Positions 48,901 through 57,033 of a DNA stretch of 64,000 nucleotides are shown here, one piece after another (position 1 is the first letter of the stretch; each line of letters begins with the position of its first letter). The stretch spans positions 496,001-560,000 of the forward strand of contig NZ_JYLH01000001.1 in NCBI RefSeq assembly GCF_001439685.1. The letters run 5' to 3'. The translations under genes and the position numbers were made by a program. This DNA comes from Pseudomonas libanensis (GTDB lineage: Bacteria; Pseudomonadota; Gammaproteobacteria; Pseudomonadales; Pseudomonadaceae). Below the pieces are notes generated by a model. The model made no database searches. It worked only from the letters and a program-made list of their open reading frames with translations, and had not been told where the DNA came from.

Positions 48901-51863
48901 AGCAGCGCGGCTGGACCCTGGATGAAGCGTTGATCAATCAGCAAGTGTTTTCACCCGATGAAGTGCACTCGATCATCCCCGCCGGGCGGGTGGCCTATCT
49001 CTCGGCAGCGCCCAGTTGTCTTCTGGAGTACACACCGAACAACTCCTCCCATGAGCAGGTGCTCCTGGCCAATATCGGGCCTCTGGCCGGTGACAATGGT
49101 CTTCAGCATCGCCTCGACAAGGGGCAGATCAAACCGGCCGATTGGGTCTGGCGGCTGGCCGAGGCGGGCGACTTCAGAATTATCCAGGGAAACCCGCTAT
49201 GGGGGCCGCGCTCGGTGGTCTACAACGACTGGACGCCCAATTACAGCTACGCACCCAGGCTCGGCCCGCCCGACTACACGATTCATGGGGCCGTGTTCGC
49301 GTCTTCCGATCAGGCGGCCCGCAACCTGCACGCCCGGGTGCATGCGCGCAACTTCGCTGAGCAGGCTTGTTTTGCATTCATCCTCAAGCATAGAGACAAA
49401 GCGCAGTACATCACCAGCGAGGTGGTCGGTTTCACAACCCTTAGTCAGCTTTACAATCTCAACAGCTTGTATGAGGTAACTGCCGAGCGCGAATATCGAT
49501 GGCCTGACGGTTTTATTCTGCACGGGCTGTTCTATTCGCAGCAGTGGCTGCCGACTGGGCAGAACGCAGCCAATAATTGGGTGACGCAGTTTTTCGTCAC
49601 GCCGGGGGTATTGTATTGCGCGCTCTTCGAATCCCAGCGCAGTAACGAGAGCGTATTGACCAATTACTTTTCAACCCTCGATGGCGCGCTGTTGCGGTAT
49701 GTGCATTTTCCGCTGGACCTGAAATCCGGCGGCCCCATAGACAGGCTCTTGACGTTGGAGCAGGAGCAGTTGAACACCGGTCAGAAGACCCCTAAGGATT
49801 ACCTCAGAGGTTGGGCGGGTAAAGGTAAGCTTGACGTGATACGCACCAGCCTGTGCTGGGACACGCCAGGCCTTGTCGCCCCTAACTGGACCGGTTATGC
49901 GACCTTGATGCCGCGGCGTTTGAGCCCCGCCTTTGCCCATCCTGATGAAGCTGCCCGGCATGTCGCGGCCTTGATAAGTAACGGGTATCGCCGTGTCTAT
50001 GGCGGTGTGATCCTCAAGCTGACCAATGGCCTGTTCGTCGCGACTGAGCCATTGGCCCTGCCACCGGAAGGCTTCACGTTGCACTGGATCTACCCGGACC
50101 AGGCGGTCACGGCGGGGCTTTATCCGGGCGGCAGCACAATCGTTGCACGCTATCGGTCGTTGGTGGACCAGGAAGTGCCGATGTTGCTGTCCACCCTGCA
50201 GCGAGCCATCTACAAAACCATGCTACCGAGCGACGTTCTGTCGAATCTGTTGCACCGTGAAGCCCATGTCAAAGCGGAATACGTGTTTGGCTCAAACGGC
50301 TCGATCCTCAGTTACGCCCTCACCGGCTCTGCCGAAGAATTGCTGCTCAAGACGCGCCTGGCGCCGCTGAACGCGATCAAGGGTGATTACCACGATAATG
50401 GTGTCGAACGGCAAATGCGCAGCGGTCTGCTCTCGCCCCAGGACTTTGTGAGCCAAGTGGCGAAAGCCGGTACCTTGCGGGTCGTGGAGGGCGATCGGTT
50501 GTGGGGGCTTTCCAGGCAGATAACCGTGGAATTTTCGCCCCATGTACCTGCGCCGGACCCCCATTTCATTCGCGAAGTATTCGCCGATTCGCCCTGTAGC
50601 CCGATCTTCAGCCTGGCGCTGGATGCCGTGCGGTACGTCCAGCGCGTGTCGACGGCAGCTGGCGAGGTGACCTTCGGTTATGTGCTCAAATCGCTGAAAA
50701 AGCCGCTGTATATGGCGACGCTGCCCTTGATCAGGAAAAATTTCTCCGATCTTCGGCAGATTTTCATCGATGGTGCGCTGCCCCAGGGCTATGTGCTCGA
50801 AGGCCTTTATCTGTACGCCGGCAATGCACCCATCGCTGCGGCCAGTGACGAAATGGCGGACAGTTTTTTCCCGCCGCCCTGCATTGCTGACGCACTGAGC
50901 TTCATTACCAGCCCCCGCAATGGCGGCGTCCTGTCTTTGTATCTGTTATGTGGTGACGGGGCATTGCTGGCGTATGCCTTTCCAAGGACGTCGCCGTTGT
51001 TCGATTGGACCAGCAACGCGCACCTGCATCGTGCGCAATTGCTCGAAGGCACGCTCAAGGTGCGCGACTACGTGCGTCGCCTGGCGGCGGCGGGTGGGCT
51101 TTATATCCGGCGCACCAGCCAGGTATGGGGCCGCAGCGAACGGGTTACGGCGCAATGGGTGCCAGGCAGGCAACCCCATGGGTTTGCCGATAACCCTCAC
51201 TTCCATTCATTCTGCGGGCCGCTGTTTCTGTACCCCGATGATGCAGCCCGTTATGCCCAGCGCCTGGTGGCACCGTTCGACAGCAAAGAGTATCTGGGCG
51301 CGATACTGGTGCCTGAGCATACCTTGGGGTATGTCGCCATCGATCCGGTGGAGGACCGAGGCACGGGCACTGAAAGCTCGCTGGAGTTGTTGTTCTGGAT
51401 GGATCATGCCGGGTTCGACGTGCGCCCTGATAGCGCCCTGAGTCGCTACAAAATTGCGGCGCTCCTGGCGTTTTACAAAGCCATACCCTCAACAACCAGC
51501 CATGAGCCGACTGACAAGAAAATGTTGGCCAACTTTGCCTCCAAGGACGACCTGCGCGCCTATCTTGCTGTGATCAAGAGCAATGCTCCCGATGCCAAGA
51601 GTTGCTACCTGGCCTGCCGGGGCGGTGCCTTGCTCAAGTACGTGCCGGCCTTTACACCGGCGGAAACCCGGTTGCTCGCTCCGGGGGCTGCGCCGGACCC
51701 CAGCGTATTGGTCAGTCAATTGCGGGCGCAGGGCAGCTTGTCCGTCGTGGTTGCCGACGCCTTCTGGACGCGTGAGGGCTTGCTGGGTCAAGAGTGGGGT
51801 GTCAGCGATTTGCAGAGCGTGTCACAAGTGGAGCCGTTCTGGTATGCCCGGGACGAACTCTGA
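45960..51863 (+). CDS. Giant nine-unit repeat protein with DUF4329-like domains
   Basis: The product is 1967 residues from the ATG at 45960 (GGTGA 6 nt upstream); an ATG at 45906 would add 18 residues without a ribosome-binding site. Nine units of about 215 residues begin near 46028, 46675, 47346, 47960, 48628, 49288, 49923, 50599 and 51218. Odd units start like SPAFITADDAARWAHERIG and continue YGGVxLK; even units instead carry FVLKHxxxxYVxT and an FF(S/T)PxxI-like motif. Both types end with DGALLKY, DFVxRLAxAGxLxVV and LWG-type blocks. Odd units resemble DUF4329, and units 1 and 3 retain HSHP (AEYHSHPDFF; EAFYHSHPAD) as in JAB-fold metallopeptidases. There is no signal peptide or membrane segment. 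Function unknown. It sits alone between urtA (divergent) and a copper operon (convergent). Confidence 0.85.
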   Translation: MERFKRGWFGADPKPAVELPPVGPGFVSMDDAARYAHEQVGDRRDQEYGGVIMQRLADELFYPTEPIEGGENFFDVGTVLNEDSNKQLLHPDGYRCVAEYHSHPDFFTQYKSNNPELSDRQIKALNSFYSFEDLMGNILNPEFFSAFYVSGADGALFKHVPTRSDAERRFALWIKNKEPFGKPDGYDGVVENLFKKVASVSRLSIVVSNALWGGSTGEVPANWKPYSPFVPKQRELPPCGPVQANLTGAIKHAQTRLAAKPGAIQQVFVLKHDDKHEYVVTEPSGSFGGQLSVQAAFPTDADGKHRLPAHFHLNAVYLGKGGYAALAKTRQPWLYRNFFSPPELARHLYYGRLVPDLLKQAGLSIFLGAEDGALLRYTCSFSAAEAELYRVEPDGKIVDNMIDSALIDGSLKPSDFVLRLAAAGRLDVVKASQLGKGSKVWDKTGTVGADWRPFASITLPTLSPAFITADDAARWAHERIGRRREVEYGGVVLKRGNYYHATTPIPDLRNSFDHKRLLARDSEGHFIAPDGYAAEAFYHSHPADAAQIQSHFPSFTADQVLLFNNFYSGFDQLFSIQNRAFAKAHYFSGPDDVLLKYVSSGSAIESKLAQIIRGEPGETSLDFEFPVRRLAEAGELWVLIAHPVWGGVRGRITKQWRLRTPATSVEQQPFFTQVFQSPDLAVLRGLLPYGTADDGGRVGFVLKHTREDAYVATLAQAKREPLFSPAHLFPKRPDGKVRLPSQYRLEAIYFSSWYEKGAVAAKETWLASTFFTPAQIVAATRQARATLEIQEGSRGLSLYMQASDAALLKLQVPQATTDTPLVRQTGTGELDDNGAQAAMLAGTLSPRDYVRRVIAATDLTVVQAGGLWRNVGLLENRTELLNPLYKAVVSPPFVSARDAAVYAHERIGNRRDRYYGGYVLKGEDGRFVSTEPLPSAVNPFAFTLFFPLDNHGPLIPPEPYVLVGRYGSHPELSTVDPAPIKQRGWTLDEALINQQVFSPDEVHSIIPAGRVAYLSAAPSCLLEYTPNNSSHEQVLLANIGPLAGDNGLQHRLDKGQIKPADWVWRLAEAGDFRIIQGNPLWGPRSVVYNDWTPNYSYAPRLGPPDYTIHGAVFASSDQAARNLHARVHARNFAEQACFAFILKHRDKAQYITSEVVGFTTLSQLYNLNSLYEVTAEREYRWPDGFILHGLFYSQQWLPTGQNAANNWVTQFFVTPGVLYCALFESQRSNESVLTNYFSTLDGALLRYVHFPLDLKSGGPIDRLLTLEQEQLNTGQKTPKDYLRGWAGKGKLDVIRTSLCWDTPGLVAPNWTGYATLMPRRLSPAFAHPDEAARHVAALISNGYRRVYGGVILKLTNGLFVATEPLALPPEGFTLHWIYPDQAVTAGLYPGGSTIVARYRSLVDQEVPMLLSTLQRAIYKTMLPSDVLSNLLHREAHVKAEYVFGSNGSILSYALTGSAEELLLKTRLAPLNAIKGDYHDNGVERQMRSGLLSPQDFVSQVAKAGTLRVVEGDRLWGLSRQITVEFSPHVPAPDPHFIREVFADSPCSPIFSLALDAVRYVQRVSTAAGEVTFGYVLKSLKKPLYMATLPLIRKNFSDLRQIFIDGALPQGYVLEGLYLYAGNAPIAAASDEMADSFFPPPCIADALSFITSPRNGGVLSLYLLCGDGALLAYAFPRTSPLFDWTSNAHLHRAQLLEGTLKVRDYVRRLAAAGGLYIRRTSQVWGRSERVTAQWVPGRQPHGFADNPHFHSFCGPLFLYPDDAARYAQRLVAPFDSKEYLGAILVPEHTLGYVAIDPVEDRGTGTESSLELLFWMDHAGFDVRPDSALSRYKIAALLAFYKAIPSTTSHEPTDKKMLANFASKDDLRAYLAVIKSNAPDAKSCYLACRGGALLKYVPAFTPAETRLLAPGAAPDPSVLVSQLRAQGSLSVVVADAFWTREGLLGQEWGVSDLQSVSQVEPFWYARDEL

Positions 51864-51972
51864 CCAGGGCGCTTGGGCAGCAAGCCGATAACGAGCAGCC
51901 CATCGCGCTTACCGGCGAGGTGGGCTCGCCGCAGGGCACGGCGAGCAACAGTAACGCAGAACCTGTTATCGG

Positions 51973-53340
51973 TTAACGCGGGTCGGCTGCGAGAAAGTGC
52001 GACAACACCAGGCGATCCAGCACCCACACCAGAATCAACGAAGCACCGACCAGCGGGAAAATGAGCGCCAGCCCGAGCATGATCACCATTGCGGTTTTCC
52101 ACTTTGGCAGATCATGCTTTAACGGTGGCACCCCCAGCCCACCCTGGGGCCGACGCTTCCACCAGATCACCACGCCACTCACCGCGCTGAGCAGGATCAT
52201 CAGGCAGATCAGCAGCACGATCAGTTGGTTGACCCAGCCGAACATCTTGCCTTCGTGCAGCATCACGCCGGTCTCGGTGGCGCGTGCGACCAGGTTGTAA
52301 TGTTCCCAACGCACGTCGGCAAGGACTTTGCCGGTGTACTGATCCACATGCAGGGTGGCATCAAAGCGTGGGTCGTTGGCGAACACGGCGACGGTGAACA
52401 CACCGGTGGCGGTGGTGGGGAAGGTAATGCTGTAGCCGGGCTCGACCTTGCTCGCGTTGGCCAGGTCGACCACGTGTTGCAGGCTCACGGTGGGCGCTGC
52501 GGGGCCGGCATGCATGGCACCGTGGTTCATGTGTTCGGCGTGGTCGCCGGACATTGGCATCGGTGTGTTTTCCATGGCCCAGGGCACAGTCTGCTGGCTG
52601 GCGGTATTGAGGATGCGCGCCTGCTGGTCGGACTGCGGCACGTTGTTCCACATCGCTGCCGGGAAGCTGTTCCACAGGTCGGCGTATTGCTTGCCCCAGA
52701 AACCGGTCCAGGTCATGCCGCTGAGCAGCATCACCAGCAAGAACGCTGCGCCCCAGAAACCGACGACGGCGTGCAGGTCACGCCAGAACAGTCGGCCCCG
52801 ACTTTGCAAACGAGGCCACAGCACACCGGCCGATGACTTGCCGCGTGGCCACCACAGGTACAGGCCGGACACCACCAGCATCACGGCCCAACCGGCGGCG
52901 AGTTCTATCAGGCGATCCCCCGTGGTGCCGATCATCAGTTCACCGTGCAGCGCACGGGCGATGGCCTGCAGGTTGTACTTAGCGTCCTGTTCGCCGAGTA
53001 GGGTGCCGCGATACGGGTCGACGAACACCGTCACTTCGCGGCCATCGTTGTGCAGCACGAATTGCGCGCTGCTGGTGGCATCGGCAGGTGGCAGGTATTT
53101 GCTGATGGCGGCCTGGGGGTAGGCGGCCTGGGCGCGCTGCAGTTGCTCATCAGCGGTCAGTGCGTGTTCCGCGGCGGGCACCTTGAGCAGGTTGCCGTAC
53201 ATCAGCGGGTCGAGCTGGGGTTTGAACAGGTAGATGATGCCGGTGAGGGCCAGCAGCACCATGAAGGGGGCGACGAAGAGCCCGGCGTAAAAGTGCCAGC
53301 GCCAGGCCAGGTTGTAGAAGGAAATCTTTTGCGTGGTCAT
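51973..53340 (-). CDS. PepSY-domain transmembrane protein (PiuB-like) with Met/His-rich loop
   Basis: The product is 455 residues with four main membrane segments and PepSY-type periplasmic regions (HFYAGLFVAPFMVLLALTGI; LFWRDLHAVVGFWGAAFLLV; FGWVNQLIVLLICLMILLSA). Conserved histidines in the membrane helices (WRWHFYAG, LHGELMIG, RDLHAVVG, MLHEGKMFG) could bind haem, as in PepSY-type reductases. A periplasmic loop around residues 258-282 is Met/His-rich (PMPMSGDHAEHMNHGAMHAG), which suggests copper binding. Family members act in siderophore-iron reduction, but the position directly after oprC points to copper. It is the last gene of the copper operon. Confidence 0.85.
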   Translation of the reverse strand: MTTQKISFYNLAWRWHFYAGLFVAPFMVLLALTGIIYLFKPQLDPLMYGNLLKVPAAEHALTADEQLQRAQAAYPQAAISKYLPPADATSSAQFVLHNDGREVTVFVDPYRGTLLGEQDAKYNLQAIARALHGELMIGTTGDRLIELAAGWAVMLVVSGLYLWWPRGKSSAGVLWPRLQSRGRLFWRDLHAVVGFWGAAFLLVMLLSGMTWTGFWGKQYADLWNSFPAAMWNNVPQSDQQARILNTASQQTVPWAMENTPMPMSGDHAEHMNHGAMHAGPAAPTVSLQHVVDLANASKVEPGYSITFPTTATGVFTVAVFANDPRFDATLHVDQYTGKVLADVRWEHYNLVARATETGVMLHEGKMFGWVNQLIVLLICLMILLSAVSGVVIWWKRRPQGGLGVPPLKHDLPKWKTAMVIMLGLALIFPLVGASLILVWVLDRLVLSHFLAADPR

Positions 53341-53389
53341 CGGGTGCTCCGCATAAGGCTTTTGATTTTTCTTGGTCTGTTACACCGTC

Positions 53390-53454
53390 ATCGCAGGCAA
53401 GCCAGCTCCCACATGGGAATGTATTGCACCTGTGGGAGCTGGCTTGCCTGCGAT
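53390..53454. repeat. REPIN, class A
   Basis: Inverted class A REPs with inner ends TGTGGGAG and outer ends ATCGCAGG/CCTGCGAT; the short spacer reads GGGAATGTATTGCACC. It lies between oprC and the PepSY gene, with its right end only 5 nt from the oprC stop. Confidence 0.9.
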
Positions 53455-53458
53455 GCTT

Positions 53459-55519
53459 TTAGAAGCTCACGTCCACCTTGGTCCAAAGCGTACGCCCCGG
53501 TTCCTTGATGGCTTGCGGGTCATTGGCCGGGTAGCCGAACCCGGCATTACCGGCCAGGTTCAGATGCTCGGCGTAGGCTTTGCCGAACAGGTTGTCGACC
53601 CCGGTGCTGACCTTGAAGTTCTTGTTGATGCGGTACGCCGCGTTCAGCGAGAACACGCCAAAGCCGCCACTTTTGTCGTAGTCCTTGCCGACCACGTTGC
53701 CCTTGTTCGGGTCGATGCGGTTTTGCGCCGCGACCACGCGCCACAAGGCCCCAGCGCTCCAATCGTCTTCGCTGTAGGTCAGGCCCAGGCGTGCATCCAG
53801 CGGTGGCATTTGTGGCAGGGCCTTGCCGTCGCTGCTGTTCTTGCCCCAGGCGTAGGCGAGGCTGGCGTCGCCTTTCCAGTTGCGGGTCAGCTTGTACGCC
53901 GCGCCCAGTTCACCGCCCATGATGCGTGCGTCCACATTGCGCGCCTGGGAGGTGGTGCCCATCCTGCCGGGCCGGTAATCGAACAGAATGAAGTCGCGCA
54001 CCTGGCCGACATAACCCGAGGCCCAGGCTTCGAGATCGGCGGTTTTGTACTGCGCACCGAAATCCAGCTGGGTGGTCTTCTCGGGCTTCACACCGTCGAA
54101 CGCATTGACCGAGCCGCCCGCACCGGTGTTGGGGGAGAACAGCTCCCAGTAATCCGGGAAGCGTTCAGCGTGACCCAGGCCCGCATAGACGGTAGTGGGC
54201 GTATCCGCCAGATCATGCTCGTAGCGCACAAAGCCCGATGGCAAGGTGTCTGCACGGGTGTCGTCGGCGGTGGGGTTGGGGCGGCTCATCATTCCCGAGC
54301 CGGTGCGTTGACGAAAATCCTTGGCCGAAGCGCGATCCAGACGTGCGCCGGTGATCAGGCGATCATTGTCGGCGGCGTACCAGGTCAGCTCGCCAAATAC
54401 GCCGTAATTGTGGAAGTTGGCGTCCTTGTTGCGCGGCAGGTCCTTGTAGGTGTCGATGCCCATGCTGCTGCGCGCACGGTGTTCATTGGTCTGTGCATCC
54501 AGGCCGCTGATCAATTGCACATCGGCCCAGCGCCAGGTCGCCTTGATGCGTGCGCCGAGGGTGCGGCGGTCGACGTTGGACGCCATGGGCCCCGCCATCA
54601 TGCCGGTGCCCGAAGGGACGCGCAGGCTGTAGTTGTCCATCACATGGTCGGCATAGTTGTAGTAGACCTGGGCCTCGACCTTATCCAGCACCTCGCCGAT
54701 ATTGGATTTCTCGAAACGCAGCCCAAGGCTTTCGCGCAGGAACTGCGATCCATCCATGCCGCGCCCGGCGTAGCGTGCTTCACCGTCACCACGCCCGGCG
54801 GTGAGTTCCAGCAAGGTGTCAGCGTCGGGGGTAAAACCCACCGCCACATCGCCATTCCACTTGTCATAGCGCGAGGCGACGGTGTCGTTGTTGCCGTCCT
54901 TGTAATCGTCGGCATGGGCCTGGTTGCCGATTACGCGCACATAGCCCAACGGCCCACCGGCAGCGGCATCGATGACCTTGTCGAAACGCCCGTTGGAGCC
55001 CGCCAGCACACTGGCGTTGACCCGCGTGCCCAACTCGCCGAACTGCTCGGGCTCACGGTCGAACAGGATCGTACCGGCCGACGCACCCGGGCCCCAGAGC
55101 ACGGTTTGCGGGCCTTTGATCACGGTCAGCTTGTCGTAGGTTTCCGGCGAAATGTACGAGGTGGGCGCATCCATCCGCCCCGGGCAGGCGCCGAGCATCA
55201 TGCCGCCGTTGGTGAGGATATTCAGGCGCGAGCCGAACATGCCGCGCAGCACCGGGTCGCCGTTGGTGCCGCCGTTGCGTACCAGGGCGAAGCCGGGGAT
55301 GGTCTTGAGGTAGTCGCCACCGTCGCTGGCGGGCACCGGTTGGCGTGGGTCTTTGGGGTTGGTGACAACAGTGAGTGGCGAGCTGGGGGCGATCGCAGTG
55401 ATTACCGTGGGGCTCAGCTCGTGTTCGTGCGCATGGGCGTAGGGGGTAAGCAATGCGCCGCACAGAACGGCGAAAACAGGGGTAGCGCCCAAACGGGTGT
55501 CAGCAGAAAACCTGGACAT
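53459..55519 (-). CDS. oprC: TonB-dependent outer-membrane copper receptor OprC
   Basis: The product is 686 residues from the ATG at 55519. A signal peptide (ending AHAHEHE region) precedes the plug domain, then a 22-strand barrel ending in ...TKVDVSF with terminal Phe. The copper-site signature known from P. aeruginosa OprC, CxxxM plus HxM, is intact: Cys112 and Met116 (GACPGRMDA) and His292 and Met294 (ADHVMDN). It takes up copper ions across the outer membrane. It is preceded by DUF2946 and PCu(A)C genes and followed by the PepSY gene, making a copper-acquisition operon. An upstream in-frame ATG at 55531 is a possible alternative start. Confidence 0.94.
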   Translation of the reverse strand: MSRFSADTRLGATPVFAVLCGALLTPYAHAHEHELSPTVITAIAPSSPLTVVTNPKDPRQPVPASDGGDYLKTIPGFALVRNGGTNGDPVLRGMFGSRLNILTNGGMMLGACPGRMDAPTSYISPETYDKLTVIKGPQTVLWGPGASAGTILFDREPEQFGELGTRVNASVLAGSNGRFDKVIDAAAGGPLGYVRVIGNQAHADDYKDGNNDTVASRYDKWNGDVAVGFTPDADTLLELTAGRGDGEARYAGRGMDGSQFLRESLGLRFEKSNIGEVLDKVEAQVYYNYADHVMDNYSLRVPSGTGMMAGPMASNVDRRTLGARIKATWRWADVQLISGLDAQTNEHRARSSMGIDTYKDLPRNKDANFHNYGVFGELTWYAADNDRLITGARLDRASAKDFRQRTGSGMMSRPNPTADDTRADTLPSGFVRYEHDLADTPTTVYAGLGHAERFPDYWELFSPNTGAGGSVNAFDGVKPEKTTQLDFGAQYKTADLEAWASGYVGQVRDFILFDYRPGRMGTTSQARNVDARIMGGELGAAYKLTRNWKGDASLAYAWGKNSSDGKALPQMPPLDARLGLTYSEDDWSAGALWRVVAAQNRIDPNKGNVVGKDYDKSGGFGVFSLNAAYRINKNFKVSTGVDNLFGKAYAEHLNLAGNAGFGYPANDPQAIKEPGRTLWTKVDVSF

Positions 55520-55612
55520 GACAAATTCCATCAATCAATCGTAAACAACACGGCCAGCAGCCTGCGGCTGTCTGTCTAGAGTCGGCCGGGGTGAAGTAAC
55601 GCTGTGAAGTGT

Positions 55613-56005
55613 TTACGCAGTGATGGGCGGCGCGCGGCAGCGGGCGCCGGGGAACACGCTCTGCCGGGCATGTCCCAGGCGGGTGGCGGGGGTGAGGGGA
55701 TTGGCCGGCGGCGGGGTGCCGAGGCTGACGTAGGACGCGCTGCCGGGCAGGGCCGGGCAACTGAAGAGCAGGCTGCAATAGCCGCACTTCTCCCAGAGCA
55801 CATGATGCTCGTCGGGGACTTTGCTGTGTTGCGCTTGCTCACCGTGGCAACTGGGCATGTCCATAGACATACCGGCGTGATGATCCATCGGCATCGCTTG
55901 GGAAATCAGCGGACCGATAAAGATCATCAGCATGGCGAACAGGCTGATCCAACTGCCGCGCATCAGGCGGCGGTGCGGAGACAACCTGGCGCGGGGGGCG
56001 CCCAT
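55613..56005 (-). CDS. DUF2946 protein, Met/His-rich
   Basis: The product is 130 residues. A basic N-terminus and one hydrophobic segment (WISLFAMLMIFIGPLISQAM) may be a signal or an anchor. The following region is rich in Met and His (MPMDHHAGMSMDMPSCHGEQ) and ends at a CGYC pair (LWEKCGYCSLLFSCPALPG). DUF2946 proteins are typically found beside OprC and PCu(A)C genes in copper clusters. The Met/His patch and cysteine pair suggest periplasmic copper handling; the exact role is not established. It starts 9 nt after the PCu(A)C stop. Confidence 0.82.
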   Translation of the reverse strand: MGAPRARLSPHRRLMRGSWISLFAMLMIFIGPLISQAMPMDHHAGMSMDMPSCHGEQAQHSKVPDEHHVLWEKCGYCSLLFSCPALPGSASYVSLGTPPPANPLTPATRLGHARQSVFPGARCRAPPITA

Positions 56006-56014
56006 CGGGTTGGT

Positions 56015-56497
56015 CTAGTGAGTGTGCTTATGCTCGTGCGTGGCCAACGGCGGGACCTTCTGCACCGACACGTTCACCTCGATCTTGCCGGCTTTCTCGA
56101 AGGTCAGGGTCAGTGGGAATTGCTTGCCATCGGCCAACAGGCTGCGGTCTTTAAGGCCCAGCAGCATGACGTGATAAGCCATTGGCGCGAAGGTCAGCTC
56201 ACCCTCGGCCGGTACGGCCACGCTGGGCACTTGCTGCATCTTCATCAGGTCGCCTTGCATCACATGCTCATGCAGCTCGGCCTTGTCTGCCACCGGGGTG
56301 TCGACACTCAGCAGGCGATCCGCAGTTTTGCCGGTGTTATGAATCACGAAGTACGCCGCGACAGTCGGCGCATTGGGTGGCAATTCCTGGGACCAGGGTT
56401 CGCTCACCATCAGGTCGCCGACCTTGTAGTCTTCGGCATTGGCAGCACTGAACACCGGCAGCAGCAACGCCGCCAGAAGCAGGGAAGATTTAAGCAT
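56015..56497 (-). CDS. Periplasmic copper chaperone PCu(A)C
   Basis: The product is 160 residues. A signal peptide (MLKSSLLLAALLLPVFSAAN, then A) precedes a cupredoxin-like domain. The conserved copper ligands are in AELHEHVMQGDLMKMQQV and FAPMAYHVMLLGL (H-x-M), the H(M)x10Mx21HxM family pattern. The C-terminus adds a His-rich tail (THEHKHTH) that could bind Cu(II). PCu(A)C delivers Cu(I) for cytochrome oxidase assembly or stores periplasmic copper. It is flanked by two DUF2946 genes and upstream of oprC. Confidence 0.93.
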   Translation of the reverse strand: MLKSSLLLAALLLPVFSAANAEDYKVGDLMVSEPWSQELPPNAPTVAAYFVIHNTGKTADRLLSVDTPVADKAELHEHVMQGDLMKMQQVPSVAVPAEGELTFAPMAYHVMLLGLKDRSLLADGKQFPLTLTFEKAGKIEVNVSVQKVPPLATHEHKHTH

Positions 56498-56544
56498 GGC
56501 AGTTCTCCAGAACGGTTCTAAACGCAGTTCACTTGCGAAGAAGA

Positions 56545-56937
56545 TCAGGCTGTTGGAGACGCTCGGGGATTAAGACTTGGCCATTGCTGGCGCGGGGTGG
56601 GATTTTGCAGGGACGGTGGCGGCAGGCTTTGCACCGCTTCAAACCGCGTCACGTACAGCTGCTGCACGTGCCCCGGCAACGCCACCAACGGCGCCGAGCC
56701 CGAGCAACACCAGCAATGCTGCATGGCGGAGTGATCGTCCGGCGGTGTTGGAATCTCCAGCTTGCCCAAGGCAATCGTCTTCAGGCTGGCGCCATTGGAC
56801 GAGCAGAAACTGCCCCACATCAGACGCTTGACCGGATCATCGGTCTGCTGCATCGCACTGGCCAACGGCATGGCAAACGCATTGAACAGCACTGCAAGGC
56901 AGGCGATCCAGGCAATTGCAAAGCGTTGACGGGCCAT
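56545..56937 (-). CDS. DUF2946 protein, first gene of the copper operon
   Basis: The product is 130 residues. A signal peptide (AIAWIACLAVLFNAFAMPLA, then SA) precedes a mature part with the paired-cysteine motif AMQHCWCCSGSAPLV and an upstream FCSSNG cysteine. It is a paralogue of the DUF2946 protein at 55613 but is less Met-rich. Likely a periplasmic copper-binding accessory by context only. It is the promoter-proximal gene of DUF2946-PCu(A)C-DUF2946-oprC-PepSY. A 9-bp inverted repeat lies 24 nt upstream of its start. Confidence 0.8.
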   Translation of the reverse strand: MARQRFAIAWIACLAVLFNAFAMPLASAMQQTDDPVKRLMWGSFCSSNGASLKTIALGKLEIPTPPDDHSAMQHCWCCSGSAPLVALPGHVQQLYVTRFEAVQSLPPPSLQNPTPRQQWPSLNPRASPTA

Positions 56938-56960
56938 GGCGGATAATCCGTAGGGTTAAA

Positions 56961-56987
56961 CGATCAGGCGGGTATTTAGCCTGATCG
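56961..56987. promoter_or_regulatory. 9-bp inverted repeat between TA module and copper operon
   Basis: CGATCAGGC (56961) and GCCTGATCG (56979) are perfectly complementary around a 9-nt centre. On the minus strand it is followed by only a short TTT, so it is either a weak terminator of the toxin-antitoxin transcript or an operator in the promoter of the copper operon. Confidence 0.45.
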
Positions 56988-57033
56988 GGGGGGATAAGTA
57001 AAAAGGGCGGGTGTGGTTTGGTGTCGCAGTGGT

